Source: UBA1426 sp050953365 (GTDB lineage: Bacteria; Bacillota; Clostridia; Peptostreptococcales; Anaerovoracaceae). Taken from it: a DNA stretch of 13,461 nt. Location: contig JBMNMN010000014.1 in assembly GCA_050953365.1 (NCBI GenBank), positions 1-13,461 on the forward strand, read 5' to 3'. The notes beneath the pieces were generated by a model, which was not told the DNA's origin, made no database searches, and saw only the letters and a program-made list of their open reading frames with translations. Made by a program: the position numbers and the translations under genes. Below, piece after piece: positions 1 to 6,035 of this stretch. How positions within the stretch are numbered: the first letter of the stretch is position 1; the number at the start of each line of letters is the position of its first letter.

Positions 1-20
1 AACTCAAGAAATGCCTTGTA

Positions 21-49
21 TTGATACGCAAACGCGTATGTGATATCAT
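21..49 (+). promoter_or_regulatory. Extended -10 promoter for the threonine aldolase gene
   Basis: A TTGATA -35 box at 21-26 is followed by a 17 bp spacer and a TATCAT -10 box at 44-49, preceded by an extended TG at 41-42. The spacer contains a perfect inverted repeat, ATACGC-AAAC-GCGTAT (24-39), placed where a repressor would block polymerase. The boxes and dyad are seen directly; promoter and operator roles are inferred. Transcription would start near position 56, giving a leader of about 85 nt. Confidence 0.6.
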
Positions 50-78
50 TTTCTTATTAGTGCAGAGAGTTTTCCGGT

Positions 79-137
79 GCTTTGGAAGCGGGCGCATGGT
101 CCCGGAACCCAAAGCAGGAGAACCCTCCATAAGGAGG
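79..137 (+). promoter_or_regulatory. Structured mRNA leader with a Shine-Dalgarno-sequestering hairpin
   Basis: GCTTTGG (79-85) pairs perfectly with CCAAAGC (109-115), and inside it CGGG (89-92) pairs with CCCG (101-104) around an 8 nt loop. Just downstream, CCTCC (124-128) can pair with the Shine-Dalgarno GGAGG (133-137) across a 4 nt loop. Alternatively, CTCC (125-128) can pair with GGAG (117-120), which would free the ribosome site. This is the geometry of a translational switch. It does not match the riboswitch or T-box consensus patterns I know. Structure is read from complementarity; regulation is inference. Confidence 0.4.
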
Positions 138-142
138 AGAAA

Positions 143-1177
143 ATGAGATACATTGATTTAAGAAGCGACACTGTTACCATGCCCACGGAAGAGATGCGGA
201 AAGCCATGGCCGAAGCGGAAGTGGGCGACGATGTTTATGAGGATGACCCTACGTTAAATCGCTTGCAGGAGCTGGCGGCGGAGATGGTGGGAAAAGAAGC
301 CGCTCTATTCGTTCCCAGCGGAACCTTTGGAAACCAGCTCTGCGTTCTGACTCATACTCTTCGAGGCGATGAGGTAATTCTGGGCAAAGACTGCCACATA
401 GTACTTCACGAAGTGGGCAGCGCCGCGGTTATCGCAGGTGTGCAGCTTCGCACCCTCGACAGTAAAAACGGCATGTTGGACCCCGCTCAGGTGGAAGCGG
501 CAATCCGTCCGGAAGACGATATTCACTATCCGCACACCGGATTGATATGTGTCGAAAATGCCCATGGTCTAGGAACGGCGATTCCCGTTGAGAATCTTCG
601 GGCCATTAAGGAAATCGGAGAAAAATACGGCATTCCGGTTCACATGGACGGCGCCAGAATCTTCAACGCGGCGACGGCTCTCGGGGTAGACGCGAAGGAA
701 ATAGCGGCTTGCGCCGATTCCGTCATGTTCTGCCTTTCAAAGGGGCTGGCAGCTCCCGTTGGGTCCATGGTGGCAGGGACGAAACAATTCATAGAGAAAG
801 CGAGAAAAAACAGGAAGCTCATGGGTGGCGGAATGCGTCAGACGGGTATACTTGCCGCCGCGGGCATTATTGCTTTGGAGAAGATGACGGAGCGTCTTCA
901 TGTGGACCATGAAAACGCGGCATATTTAGCCGACCAACTCTCCCGCATCCCGGGAGTAAAAGTCAGAGCCGACCGGCTCGATATCAACATGGTATTCTTT
1001 GAGATGGGCCCCGAAGTGGTTCCCGCCCAAAAGTTGATTGACCATTTCTTTGAAAACGGAATCAAGATCAGCGGTCCGGAAGACGGTGAATGGCGTTTTG
1101 TGACCAACGTGGATGTCACAAGAGATGACATAGATTTCGTGTTGCAGAAATTCAGAGAGTGCCTGCAGACGGAATAA
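143..1177 (+). CDS. ltaE: Low-specificity L-threonine aldolase (PLP enzyme)
   Basis: This 344-residue protein belongs to the fold-type I PLP-dependent beta-eliminating lyase family, which cleaves L-threonine or L-allo-threonine to glycine and acetaldehyde in the cytosol. The N-terminus has the family hallmark IDLRSDTVTMPT (residues 4-15). SGTFGNQ (59-65) contributes to the cofactor pocket. His85 lies in the usual stacking position, Asp169 in HMDGAR should contact the pyridine nitrogen, and Lys200 in CLSKGLAAPVGS is the Schiff-base lysine. Length is typical. The ATG at 143 is chosen because AGGAGG lies 7-9 nt upstream; an in-frame GTG at 77 has no good ribosome site and would add 22 atypical residues. 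The stop codon lies inside the target duplication of the following insertion sequence, and the gene is intact. Specificity (L-threonine versus L-allo-threonine) cannot be read from sequence. Confidence 0.93.
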   Translation: MRYIDLRSDTVTMPTEEMRKAMAEAEVGDDVYEDDPTLNRLQELAAEMVGKEAALFVPSGTFGNQLCVLTHTLRGDEVILGKDCHIVLHEVGSAAVIAGVQLRTLDSKNGMLDPAQVEAAIRPEDDIHYPHTGLICVENAHGLGTAIPVENLRAIKEIGEKYGIPVHMDGARIFNAATALGVDAKEIAACADSVMFCLSKGLAAPVGSMVAGTKQFIEKARKNRKLMGGGMRQTGILAAAGIIALEKMTERLHVDHENAAYLADQLSRIPGVKVRADRLDINMVFFEMGPEVVPAQKLIDHFFENGIKISGPEDGEWRFVTNVDVTRDDIDFVLQKFRECLQTE

Positions 1178-1179
1178 TT
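1170..1179. repeat. Left copy of the 10 bp target-site duplication of IS no. 1
   Basis: CGGAATAATT occurs here and again at 2997-3006, on either side of the insertion sequence. The left copy contains the aldolase stop codon TAA (1175-1177). Two bases (GA) separate it from the perfect terminal repeat, so the exact IS end is uncertain by 2 bp. Confidence 0.8.
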
Positions 1180-1181
1180 GA

Positions 1182-1194
1182 TAGTGTCTACTAA
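1182..1194 (+). repeat. Left terminal inverted repeat of IS no. 1
   Basis: TAGTGTCTACTAA is the exact reverse complement of 2984-2996. Similarity stops immediately inside the 13 bp, so the terminal repeat is short. Confidence 0.9.
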
Positions 1195-1287
1195 GCTATG
1201 AAAAAACAAAGAAAGCACCTTGAGAGCTGAATAACGAAGATTGAACATAAGAAGAGTGTTTAGATGAGCAGGATTAGACGCAATTAA

Positions 1288-1314
1288 GGGCTTCGGACAG
1301 GTATGCCGAAGCCC
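1288..1314 (-). terminator. Hairpin terminator downstream of the IS transposase
   Basis: GGGCTTCGG (1288-1296) and CCGAAGCCC (1306-1314) form a perfect 9 bp GC-rich stem with a 9 nt loop. On the minus strand it is followed by a short TTAATT run, so the U-tract is weak. It lies about 105 nt beyond the transposase stop and may insulate the aldolase gene from antisense reading. Confidence 0.5.
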
Positions 1315-1340
1315 ATCAGAGCAGTATAATCCAGTTACTG

Positions 1341-1406
1341 CTGTCAAGGGGCGGGTAGTATTTCCTGCGCGAGCGCAGAAAATCTCCACCCTTATACCCT
1401 TGACAG
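1341..1406 (-). other. Long nested hairpin in the IS 3' region
   Basis: CTGTCAAGGG (1341-1350) and CCCTTGACAG (1397-1406) are perfect complements. Inside them GGGT (1353-1356) faces ACCC (1388-1391), and CTGCGC (1365-1370) faces GCGCAG (1373-1378) around a GA loop. The structure begins 15 nt past the transposase stop, in its mRNA 3' region or as a DNA cruciform. Its function is unknown: it could stabilise mRNA, act as a transposition site, or be a small RNA. Confidence 0.5.
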
Positions 1407-1420
1407 AGCGACAGTGTCTT

Positions 1421-2848
1421 TTATGCGGACTGAATGTTGAGAAGGTGACGCTGAGAGAGTTCAATAAGCTTCTGCCATTTGGCCGGCATATTCGGCAGCG
1501 ATTCAAGCTCCGGAATCTGGTTGAGAGGCTTCCAATAACTGTAGGCATGCGGCCTTAGGAAATTGTAGTAAGCGACGAACACGGCGACGTGGGAGTCTGC
1601 GCCAGAAAAGGAGCCGTATCCATTGGTTACACGATAGGAGTGCTTGAACGTGCGGTTAAGACGCTCAATGGTCTGCTTAAGCCAGCGGTGCTCCGTTGAA
1701 ACAGGATCCTTGTTGGTGAGACCAATCACCTGTGTTACATCAAAATCCATTCCCTGCATCTGAAACTGAAGACCCGCGAGGTTGTAAACGGAGTATCCGT
1801 CAGCGATGAACTTCAGAGCCTTGCCGGGAAAGGGTGTGAAATGGGAGAATGCTCTACGCAAAGCGAGCATGCAGGGCTCAAGTGTCCTGGTACTGCTTAC
1901 CGCATGGCCGATGATGGAACGCTTGATGGCATCCATGACAAGCCAGACATAATGATTGACGCCCTTGACCTTAACATAAGTCTCATCAGCAGCAAGGGAA
2001 CTCGTGGGTTTGTAGTCGTAGTCGAGAGTGAATTGGGAGACGATGGCGGAGGCGGTGTGAACATACCGTGCAATCATGCCATGGGATATGGCAACACCAT
2101 GTACGTCAAACATGACTCTCTGTGTCTGCCGGAAAGACAGGCTGCAGTTCACCACGTAGGTCAGACAAAGGCCCAGAATATGAGGGGAAAACTTGCGGAA
2201 CTTGAAATTCACGCCTTTACCGGGAATCGAGGAGAGATCCATTTTGAAAAAATCAGTCGCAAATTCACGGTAGATGTAATGGAGTTTGAACCGGTAAGGA
2301 TGCATACTGTATTCAGCACGATCCTCAGGAGAAAGCGCGGCAAGAGAGTTTTTGTAGAATTTACAGTGTTTGCTGACACACTTGTGGACGAAAAATCCTT
2401 TGCGGTCCTTCACCCTTGTGAGCGTGTTGCCGCAGTAAGGGCACTGAAGAAAGAATGTAGTAGCTGGCTTTCCTTGGAAGAAGCTGTTGCTGCAAACCTT
2501 GCATAAAAGCTGGCCACGGCCACCATTGTTGTCGTAGAGATACGTATGAGGAGCTCCGCAGTAGGGGCATACTGTACCTGTCTGCGGACCAGCGGAACTG
2601 CGTCTTGATACGGGCTTGAGAGGCTTGCCGAAAAGGCGCTCGTGCTCCCGAAGCAGCTTCCTGTAATCCTGCTTCTCGAAGGTGCGGATCACCGGCGGCT
2701 TGTCTACAGAAAGATGCTTGTACTTTGGGCTTCGTGAGTCGTAAGGCGGTTTCTTGGGAGTCAAGCCTTCGATGATGGAATTGAGTTCCTCAATCTTCGT
2801 TAATAGCGATTGAATAAGTTCAAACAAAAATGTTACAATGGTTTTCAC
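1421..2848 (-). CDS. IS transposase, zinc-ribbon plus DDE integrase core
   Basis: The 475-residue protein catalyses DNA cutting and strand transfer at the element ends. Residues 3-30 look like an amphipathic coiled coil. Two cysteine clusters follow, CPYC (94-97) with CKVC (116-119), and CPYC (136-139) with Cys157/Cys162, which look like two zinc ribbons for DNA binding. The catalytic triad is probably Asp288 (AADETY), Asp350 (FIADGY) and Glu395 (QTIERLNRT), and YNFLRPH (428-434) is typical of the end of rve-like cores. The GTG start at 2848 is chosen because CTCCTTT at 2854-2860 reads AAAGGAG 5 nt upstream on the minus strand; a longer in-frame reading from 2902 runs through that ribosome site and the promoter. 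No frameshift is visible. The IS6/IS240-like assignment is tentative. Confidence 0.9.
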   Translation of the reverse strand: MKTIVTFLFELIQSLLTKIEELNSIIEGLTPKKPPYDSRSPKYKHLSVDKPPVIRTFEKQDYRKLLREHERLFGKPLKPVSRRSSAGPQTGTVCPYCGAPHTYLYDNNGGRGQLLCKVCSNSFFQGKPATTFFLQCPYCGNTLTRVKDRKGFFVHKCVSKHCKFYKNSLAALSPEDRAEYSMHPYRFKLHYIYREFATDFFKMDLSSIPGKGVNFKFRKFSPHILGLCLTYVVNCSLSFRQTQRVMFDVHGVAISHGMIARYVHTASAIVSQFTLDYDYKPTSSLAADETYVKVKGVNHYVWLVMDAIKRSIIGHAVSSTRTLEPCMLALRRAFSHFTPFPGKALKFIADGYSVYNLAGLQFQMQGMDFDVTQVIGLTNKDPVSTEHRWLKQTIERLNRTFKHSYRVTNGYGSFSGADSHVAVFVAYYNFLRPHAYSYWKPLNQIPELESLPNMPAKWQKLIELSQRHLLNIQSA

Positions 2849-2890
2849 AATGACTCCTTTCTCTTTGCGGGGAATGTTTGTAGTGAAACT

Positions 2891-2896
2891 ATTGTA
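2891..2896 (-). promoter_or_regulatory. Probable -10 box of the IS transposase promoter
   Basis: On the minus strand these bases read TACAAT, 43 nt upstream of the GTG start. The -35 region is poor: GACA lies 19 bp upstream as part of AAGACA. A weak promoter would be normal for a transposase. Confidence 0.35.
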
Positions 2897-2983
2897 CCGC
2901 AAAAAGGGGGGTCATTGTCTTTTTTCTTTAAAGGCACGTGAACCCATTGAAATATCAACAAATTAGTGGTGAACGCTAAGAAA

Positions 2984-2996
2984 TTAGTAGACACTA
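2984..2996 (-). repeat. Right terminal inverted repeat of IS no. 1
   Basis: TTAGTAGACACTA is the perfect partner of 1182-1194. The target duplication follows immediately. Confidence 0.9.
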
Positions 2997-3006
2997 CGGA
3001 ATAATT
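2997..3006. repeat. Right copy of the 10 bp target-site duplication of IS no. 1
   Basis: CGGAATAATT is identical to 1170-1179. It is followed at once by the ribosome binding site (AGGAGG, 3008-3013) of the flavoprotein gene. The uninterrupted ancestor would therefore have had only 17 nt between the aldolase stop and this gene. Confidence 0.8.
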
Positions 3007-3021
3007 CAGGAGGACGAGAAC

Positions 3022-3654
3022 ATGAAAGTCGTAGCATTTAACGGAAGCCCCAGACGGGAGGGGAATACCTATCACGCAATCTGCACGGTTGCCGAAGAAC
3101 TGGAAAAGGCCGGGATCGAAACGGAGATTATCCATGTGGGAAATAAGACTCTTTCCGGATGCATCGCCTGCGGCAAATGCGTAAAAAATAGAGATGAGCG
3201 ATGCGCAATCCACGATGAAGTAAATGAGTGGATACAGAAAATGAAGTCTGCTGACGGGATCCTCTTCGGTTCACCCGTACATTTCTCCGGCATCGCAGGT
3301 AACATGAAAAGTTTCTTAGACAGGGCATTCTATGTATGTGGCGTTAATAAAGGGTTGCTACGGCATAAAGTGGGCGCTGCGGTCGTTGCAGTCAGGCGCT
3401 CGGGCGGCGTTGCCACTTGTGACCAGTTAAACCATTACATCAGTTACTCCGAAATGCTGATGGCGACTTCAAACTATTGGGATGTGATCTACGGCCGGAT
3501 GCCGGGAGAGGCTCTGCAGGACGAGGAAGGAAAACAAATCATGAGGGTGCTGGGACGCAACATGGCCTGGCTTATGAAGTTGGTTGAGAGCGGAAGAGAT
3601 CTTGTACCCGAACCGGAACTCGAGGCAAAGATCTTTACGAATTTCATACGATAG
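3022..3654 (+). CDS. NAD(P)H-dependent FMN reductase / iron-sulfur flavoprotein-like
   Basis: The 210-residue protein has a flavodoxin-like fold of the NADPH-dependent FMN reductase / WrbA-type group (COG0655). VVAFNGSPRREGNT (3-16) is the FMN phosphate loop and GSPVHFSGI (83-91) lines the isoalloxazine site. Cys47, Cys50, Cys53 and Cys61 form a CX2CX2CX7C cluster close to the compact motif that binds a 4Fe-4S cluster in archaeal and clostridial iron-sulfur flavoproteins, so a redox role with ferredoxin-like partners is plausible. Cluster binding is inferred, and many relatives are annotated only as NAD(P)H oxidoreductases. The ATG follows AGGAGG (3008-3013) by 8 nt. The gene was probably the second gene of an operon with the aldolase before the insertion sequence separated them; I see no good outward promoter at the IS right end. 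Confidence 0.88.
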   Translation: MKVVAFNGSPRREGNTYHAICTVAEELEKAGIETEIIHVGNKTLSGCIACGKCVKNRDERCAIHDEVNEWIQKMKSADGILFGSPVHFSGIAGNMKSFLDRAFYVCGVNKGLLRHKVGAAVVAVRRSGGVATCDQLNHYISYSEMLMATSNYWDVIYGRMPGEALQDEEGKQIMRVLGRNMAWLMKLVESGRDLVPEPELEAKIFTNFIR

Positions 3655-3668
3655 AAAGAAGCAAGCCC

Positions 3669-3714
3669 AAAGATAAAAACTCAGAATCAGAATATGATCT
3701 GAGTTTTTATCTTT
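3669..3714 (+). terminator. Strong terminator after the flavoprotein gene, probably bidirectional
   Basis: A perfect 17 bp stem (3669-3685 with 3698-3714) encloses a 12 nt loop. The core CTCAGA/TCTGAG is flanked by AAAAA and TTTTT runs, so it offers a U-rich tail on both strands. It starts 14 nt after the stop codon. Confidence 0.85.
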
Positions 3715-3793
3715 GAGTTAATTTGAGTTAATTAGTATAGAAGAATATCCACGAATAGTTAAACTTTCCTTATTCACAAAGGATAAACACCAA

Positions 3794-3820
3794 GGAGGAA
3801 CTCTTTATTATAGTTCCTCC
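3794..3820 (-). terminator. Hairpin downstream of nadE
   Basis: GGAGGAACT (3794-3802) pairs with AGTTCCTCC (3812-3820) around a 9 nt loop, 20 nt past the nadE stop on the minus strand. The minus-strand tail is only modestly U-rich, while the plus-strand side runs into TTGTTTTCTTACATTTTT. It may serve both convergent genes. Confidence 0.6.
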
Positions 3821-3839
3821 AGTTGTTTTCTTACATTTT

Positions 3840-5852
3840 TCATAGTTCCTTCAGCCAATCGCTCACATCCGCATCGCTGGGCATCTGCCAATCTCCTTTG
3901 GAGGAGAGGCTGACGGTACCCACCTTGGGGCCGTCGGGAGCGCAGCTGCGCTTGAATTGATGCGCAAAGAACCGGCGATAAAAAACTTGCAGCCAGTGGC
4001 GGATGAAATCTTCGTCGTATTCGTCGGCAAAGGCGGTTTTGGCGATTGCCAGCAGCTTAGCCGGAGAGGTACCCCAGCGGACTGTATGATACAGGAAAAA
4101 GTCGTGGAGGACATAGGGACCCACCTTGTCTTCTGTTTTTTGTGCAATTTTCCCTTCCTCGTCGGGAGGCAGGAGTTCGGGGGAAACCGGGGTTTCCAGA
4201 ACATCCTGCAGGGCAGCAGCCAGTTTTTCGTTGTCCTTGCAGAAGGATGAATCCTGGTTCGGCCCCGTGAGAACACATTGAATGAACCATTGAATCATAG
4301 CCCGGATGACGGTTTTCGGAACCCCTGCGTTGACGTTGTACATAGCCATATGGTCTCCGTTAAAGGTACTCCAGCCCAGGGCTCCTTCCGAAAGATCTCC
4401 CGTACCCACGTGGATACCGCCTTCCATATTGGCGATGTCCATCAATATTTGTGTTCGTTCTCTTGCCTGAGAGTTTTCGTAGATAGAGTCTTTCCTTTCG
4501 GGGTCGTGGGAAATGTCTTTGAAATGCAAGAGGACGGCTTCTTTTATGGGTATTTCCCGGATTTCTGCACCGATTGCCTCCATCATGGCCAAGGCGTTGG
4601 TATAGGTTTTGTCAGTGGTTCCGAATCCGGGCATGGTCACAGCGATTATATCGGAGGCCGGTTTATTTAACAGTTTCATGGCCTTTGCCGCCACCAAAAG
4701 CGCCAAGGTGGAATCGAGACCGCCGGATATGCCAAGAACCGCCTTCGTTGAGCCGGTATGCGCAAGGCGTCTGGCCAGCGCGACGGATTGGATTTCAAAA
4801 GCTTCGCGGCAGTTGGCTCTCACGGTTGCATCATTGGCCGGAATGAAAGGTGTTTTTGAGTAAGTTCTCATGAGGGGAACATCATTTTTCAGCAGAGGAA
4901 GCACCCGAAGGGTCACTTGCCGATATATGCCGGATGTGGAGACATCCGCCGCTTGTGCAAGTGCAGATGACTTTATGGACGCCGCAGGAGCGGTGCAAAA
5001 GCCGGAGACACCTGCCCTCTCGTTGACCAGTCTTTCAAAATCCATATCTGTTATTGTAAGCTTGGTGTCGAGGGATAGGCCTGAATCCTCTTTCAACAGC
5101 ACGCCCCGCTCTGTAATCAGGCAATGCCCGCTGAAAACTCCGTCCGATGAGGATTCCCAGGCACCCGCCGAGGCGTATATATATCCGCACAGACAGTCTC
5201 TGCTTTTTTGAAGAACGGAATAGCGTCTGTGGGCGGTGGAGCCGACAAGCTCGCGACTCGCGGCGGAATTGCAGAGAATATGGGCGCCGGCAAGGCAAAG
5301 TCTTGCGCCGGGAGAAACGGGAGCATATAGATCCTCGTCCACTTCGATGCCGATGGCGATGCCGCTCTCCGGATCACGAAATACCAACTTTCCGAAAGGA
5401 ATTTCACAGTCAAAGAGAGTAACGGAATCCCTGAGGTTCTCCGCTTCTTCTCCGGGCGCGAACCACCGGCTGTCGCCGGAACCTTTTGCGCCTGACGGAG
5501 AATACTTGGGAACAATACCTTTAATAAGTCCGTTCTGCAATAGGGCAGCGCATTGGAAAAGACGGTTGTCGGACCGCAGATAAATTCCGATTACAAGTGC
5601 CGCATTCATCTTTTTTGTGGAGAGGGCAATTTTATTTAATGCCGTCAGCTGATTCTCATAGAGAATATCCTGAAAGAACAGATCGCCACAGGTTGCGCCC
5701 GTTATACAAAGGCTCGGAAAGACAATTATGCCGGCGCCTTCCCGATAGGCCGCTTCCGCGCATCGTAAAATTTCATCGCTGTTGAATTCCGTATTTCCTA
5801 TTTTCAGCGTGGGGGATACGGCCGCTACACGGATCATTCCTAAATTTCTCAT
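3840..5852 (-). CDS. nadE: Two-domain NAD+ synthetase with a degenerate glutaminase site
   Basis: This 670-residue protein makes the last step of NAD synthesis: nicotinate adenine dinucleotide is adenylated and amidated to NAD+. Residues about 5-290 are the nitrilase-like glutaminase domain, which normally supplies ammonia; about 340-660 are the synthetase domain. The synthetase half looks intact: pyrophosphate loop SGGLDS (376-381), VTMPGFGTT, and LGWSTFNGDHMAMYNVNAG. The glutaminase half keeps Lys116 (VPK), but the usual Glu of FPEL is Ser47 (FPSL), and the nucleophilic Cys of the family motif E-[IV]-C-E-D is Asp172 (EVDED). The Asp codon GAC is at 5337-5339. The ATG at 5852 is chosen for AAAAGGAG (5861-5868 complement) 8 nt upstream. 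The gene is monocistronic with no frameshift. Ammonia dependence is inferred. Confidence 0.93.
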   Translation of the reverse strand: MRNLGMIRVAAVSPTLKIGNTEFNSDEILRCAEAAYREGAGIIVFPSLCITGATCGDLFFQDILYENQLTALNKIALSTKKMNAALVIGIYLRSDNRLFQCAALLQNGLIKGIVPKYSPSGAKGSGDSRWFAPGEEAENLRDSVTLFDCEIPFGKLVFRDPESGIAIGIEVDEDLYAPVSPGARLCLAGAHILCNSAASRELVGSTAHRRYSVLQKSRDCLCGYIYASAGAWESSSDGVFSGHCLITERGVLLKEDSGLSLDTKLTITDMDFERLVNERAGVSGFCTAPAASIKSSALAQAADVSTSGIYRQVTLRVLPLLKNDVPLMRTYSKTPFIPANDATVRANCREAFEIQSVALARRLAHTGSTKAVLGISGGLDSTLALLVAAKAMKLLNKPASDIIAVTMPGFGTTDKTYTNALAMMEAIGAEIREIPIKEAVLLHFKDISHDPERKDSIYENSQARERTQILMDIANMEGGIHVGTGDLSEGALGWSTFNGDHMAMYNVNAGVPKTVIRAMIQWFIQCVLTGPNQDSSFCKDNEKLAAALQDVLETPVSPELLPPDEEGKIAQKTEDKVGPYVLHDFFLYHTVRWGTSPAKLLAIAKTAFADEYDEDFIRHWLQVFYRRFFAHQFKRSCAPDGPKVGTVSLSSKGDWQMPSDADVSDWLKEL

Positions 5853-5903
5853 CGGTACCTCTCCTTTTATCATCGATTGCTTAATTAATGTACTACTAAT
5901 GGT

Positions 5904-6035
5904 TATCATTGGCCTATTAATGTTCTATCATTGTTATATCATTGTCTATAATTGATCTCATTCATTGGTCTATCATTCATTGGTCTCATTCATGGATCTC
6001 ATTCATTGGTCTCATTCATTGGTCTCATTCATGGG
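5904..6035. repeat. Degenerate short tandem array (TATCATTG / GTCTCATTCATTG)
   Basis: TATCATTG occurs at 5904, 5926 and 5937. From 5954 to 6035 about six imperfect 12-15 bp units with the core TCTCATTCATTGG follow each other. The array begins about 50 bp upstream of nadE and merges into the 43 bp repeats, whose units also start with TCTATCATTG, so the two arrays probably share an origin. It may overlap the nadE promoter; I could not identify convincing -35 and -10 boxes for nadE here. Confidence 0.75.

Larger units (their letters stand above)
1182..2996 (-). mobile_element. Complete insertion sequence with a zinc-ribbon DDE transposase
   Basis: The element is about 1815 bp and bounded by perfect 13 bp inverted repeats, TAGTGTCTACTAA at 1182-1194 and its complement at 2984-2996. 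A 10 bp direct repeat flanks it. It holds one transposase gene on the minus strand, a terminator-like hairpin and a second long hairpin downstream of that gene. Intact ends and an open transposase suggest recent insertion and possible activity. The catalytic core resembles the IS6/IS240-type DDE fold (COG3316-like), but Asp-to-Glu spacing is longer than usual for IS6, so I do not assign a family firmly. Confidence 0.92.

Noticed and set aside
77..142. Upstream in-frame GTG start for the threonine aldolase
   Set aside because: It would add 22 atypical residues, lacks a good ribosome site, and would read through the AGGAGG that serves ATG 143.
50..142. T-box, glycine or other known riboswitch in the aldolase leader
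   Set aside because: I could not find the T-box GGTGG/ACC elements or the conserved glycine riboswitch core. It is recorded only as an unassigned structured leader.
1841..2506. A 221-codon plus-strand open frame inside IS no. 1
   Set aside because: It lies antisense to the transposase, which has clear zinc-ribbon and DDE motifs. The frame itself shows no family features.
2940..3000. Outward promoter at the right end of IS no. 1 driving the flavoprotein gene
   Set aside because: TTGAAA at 2947-2952 has no acceptable -10 box 16-18 bp downstream.
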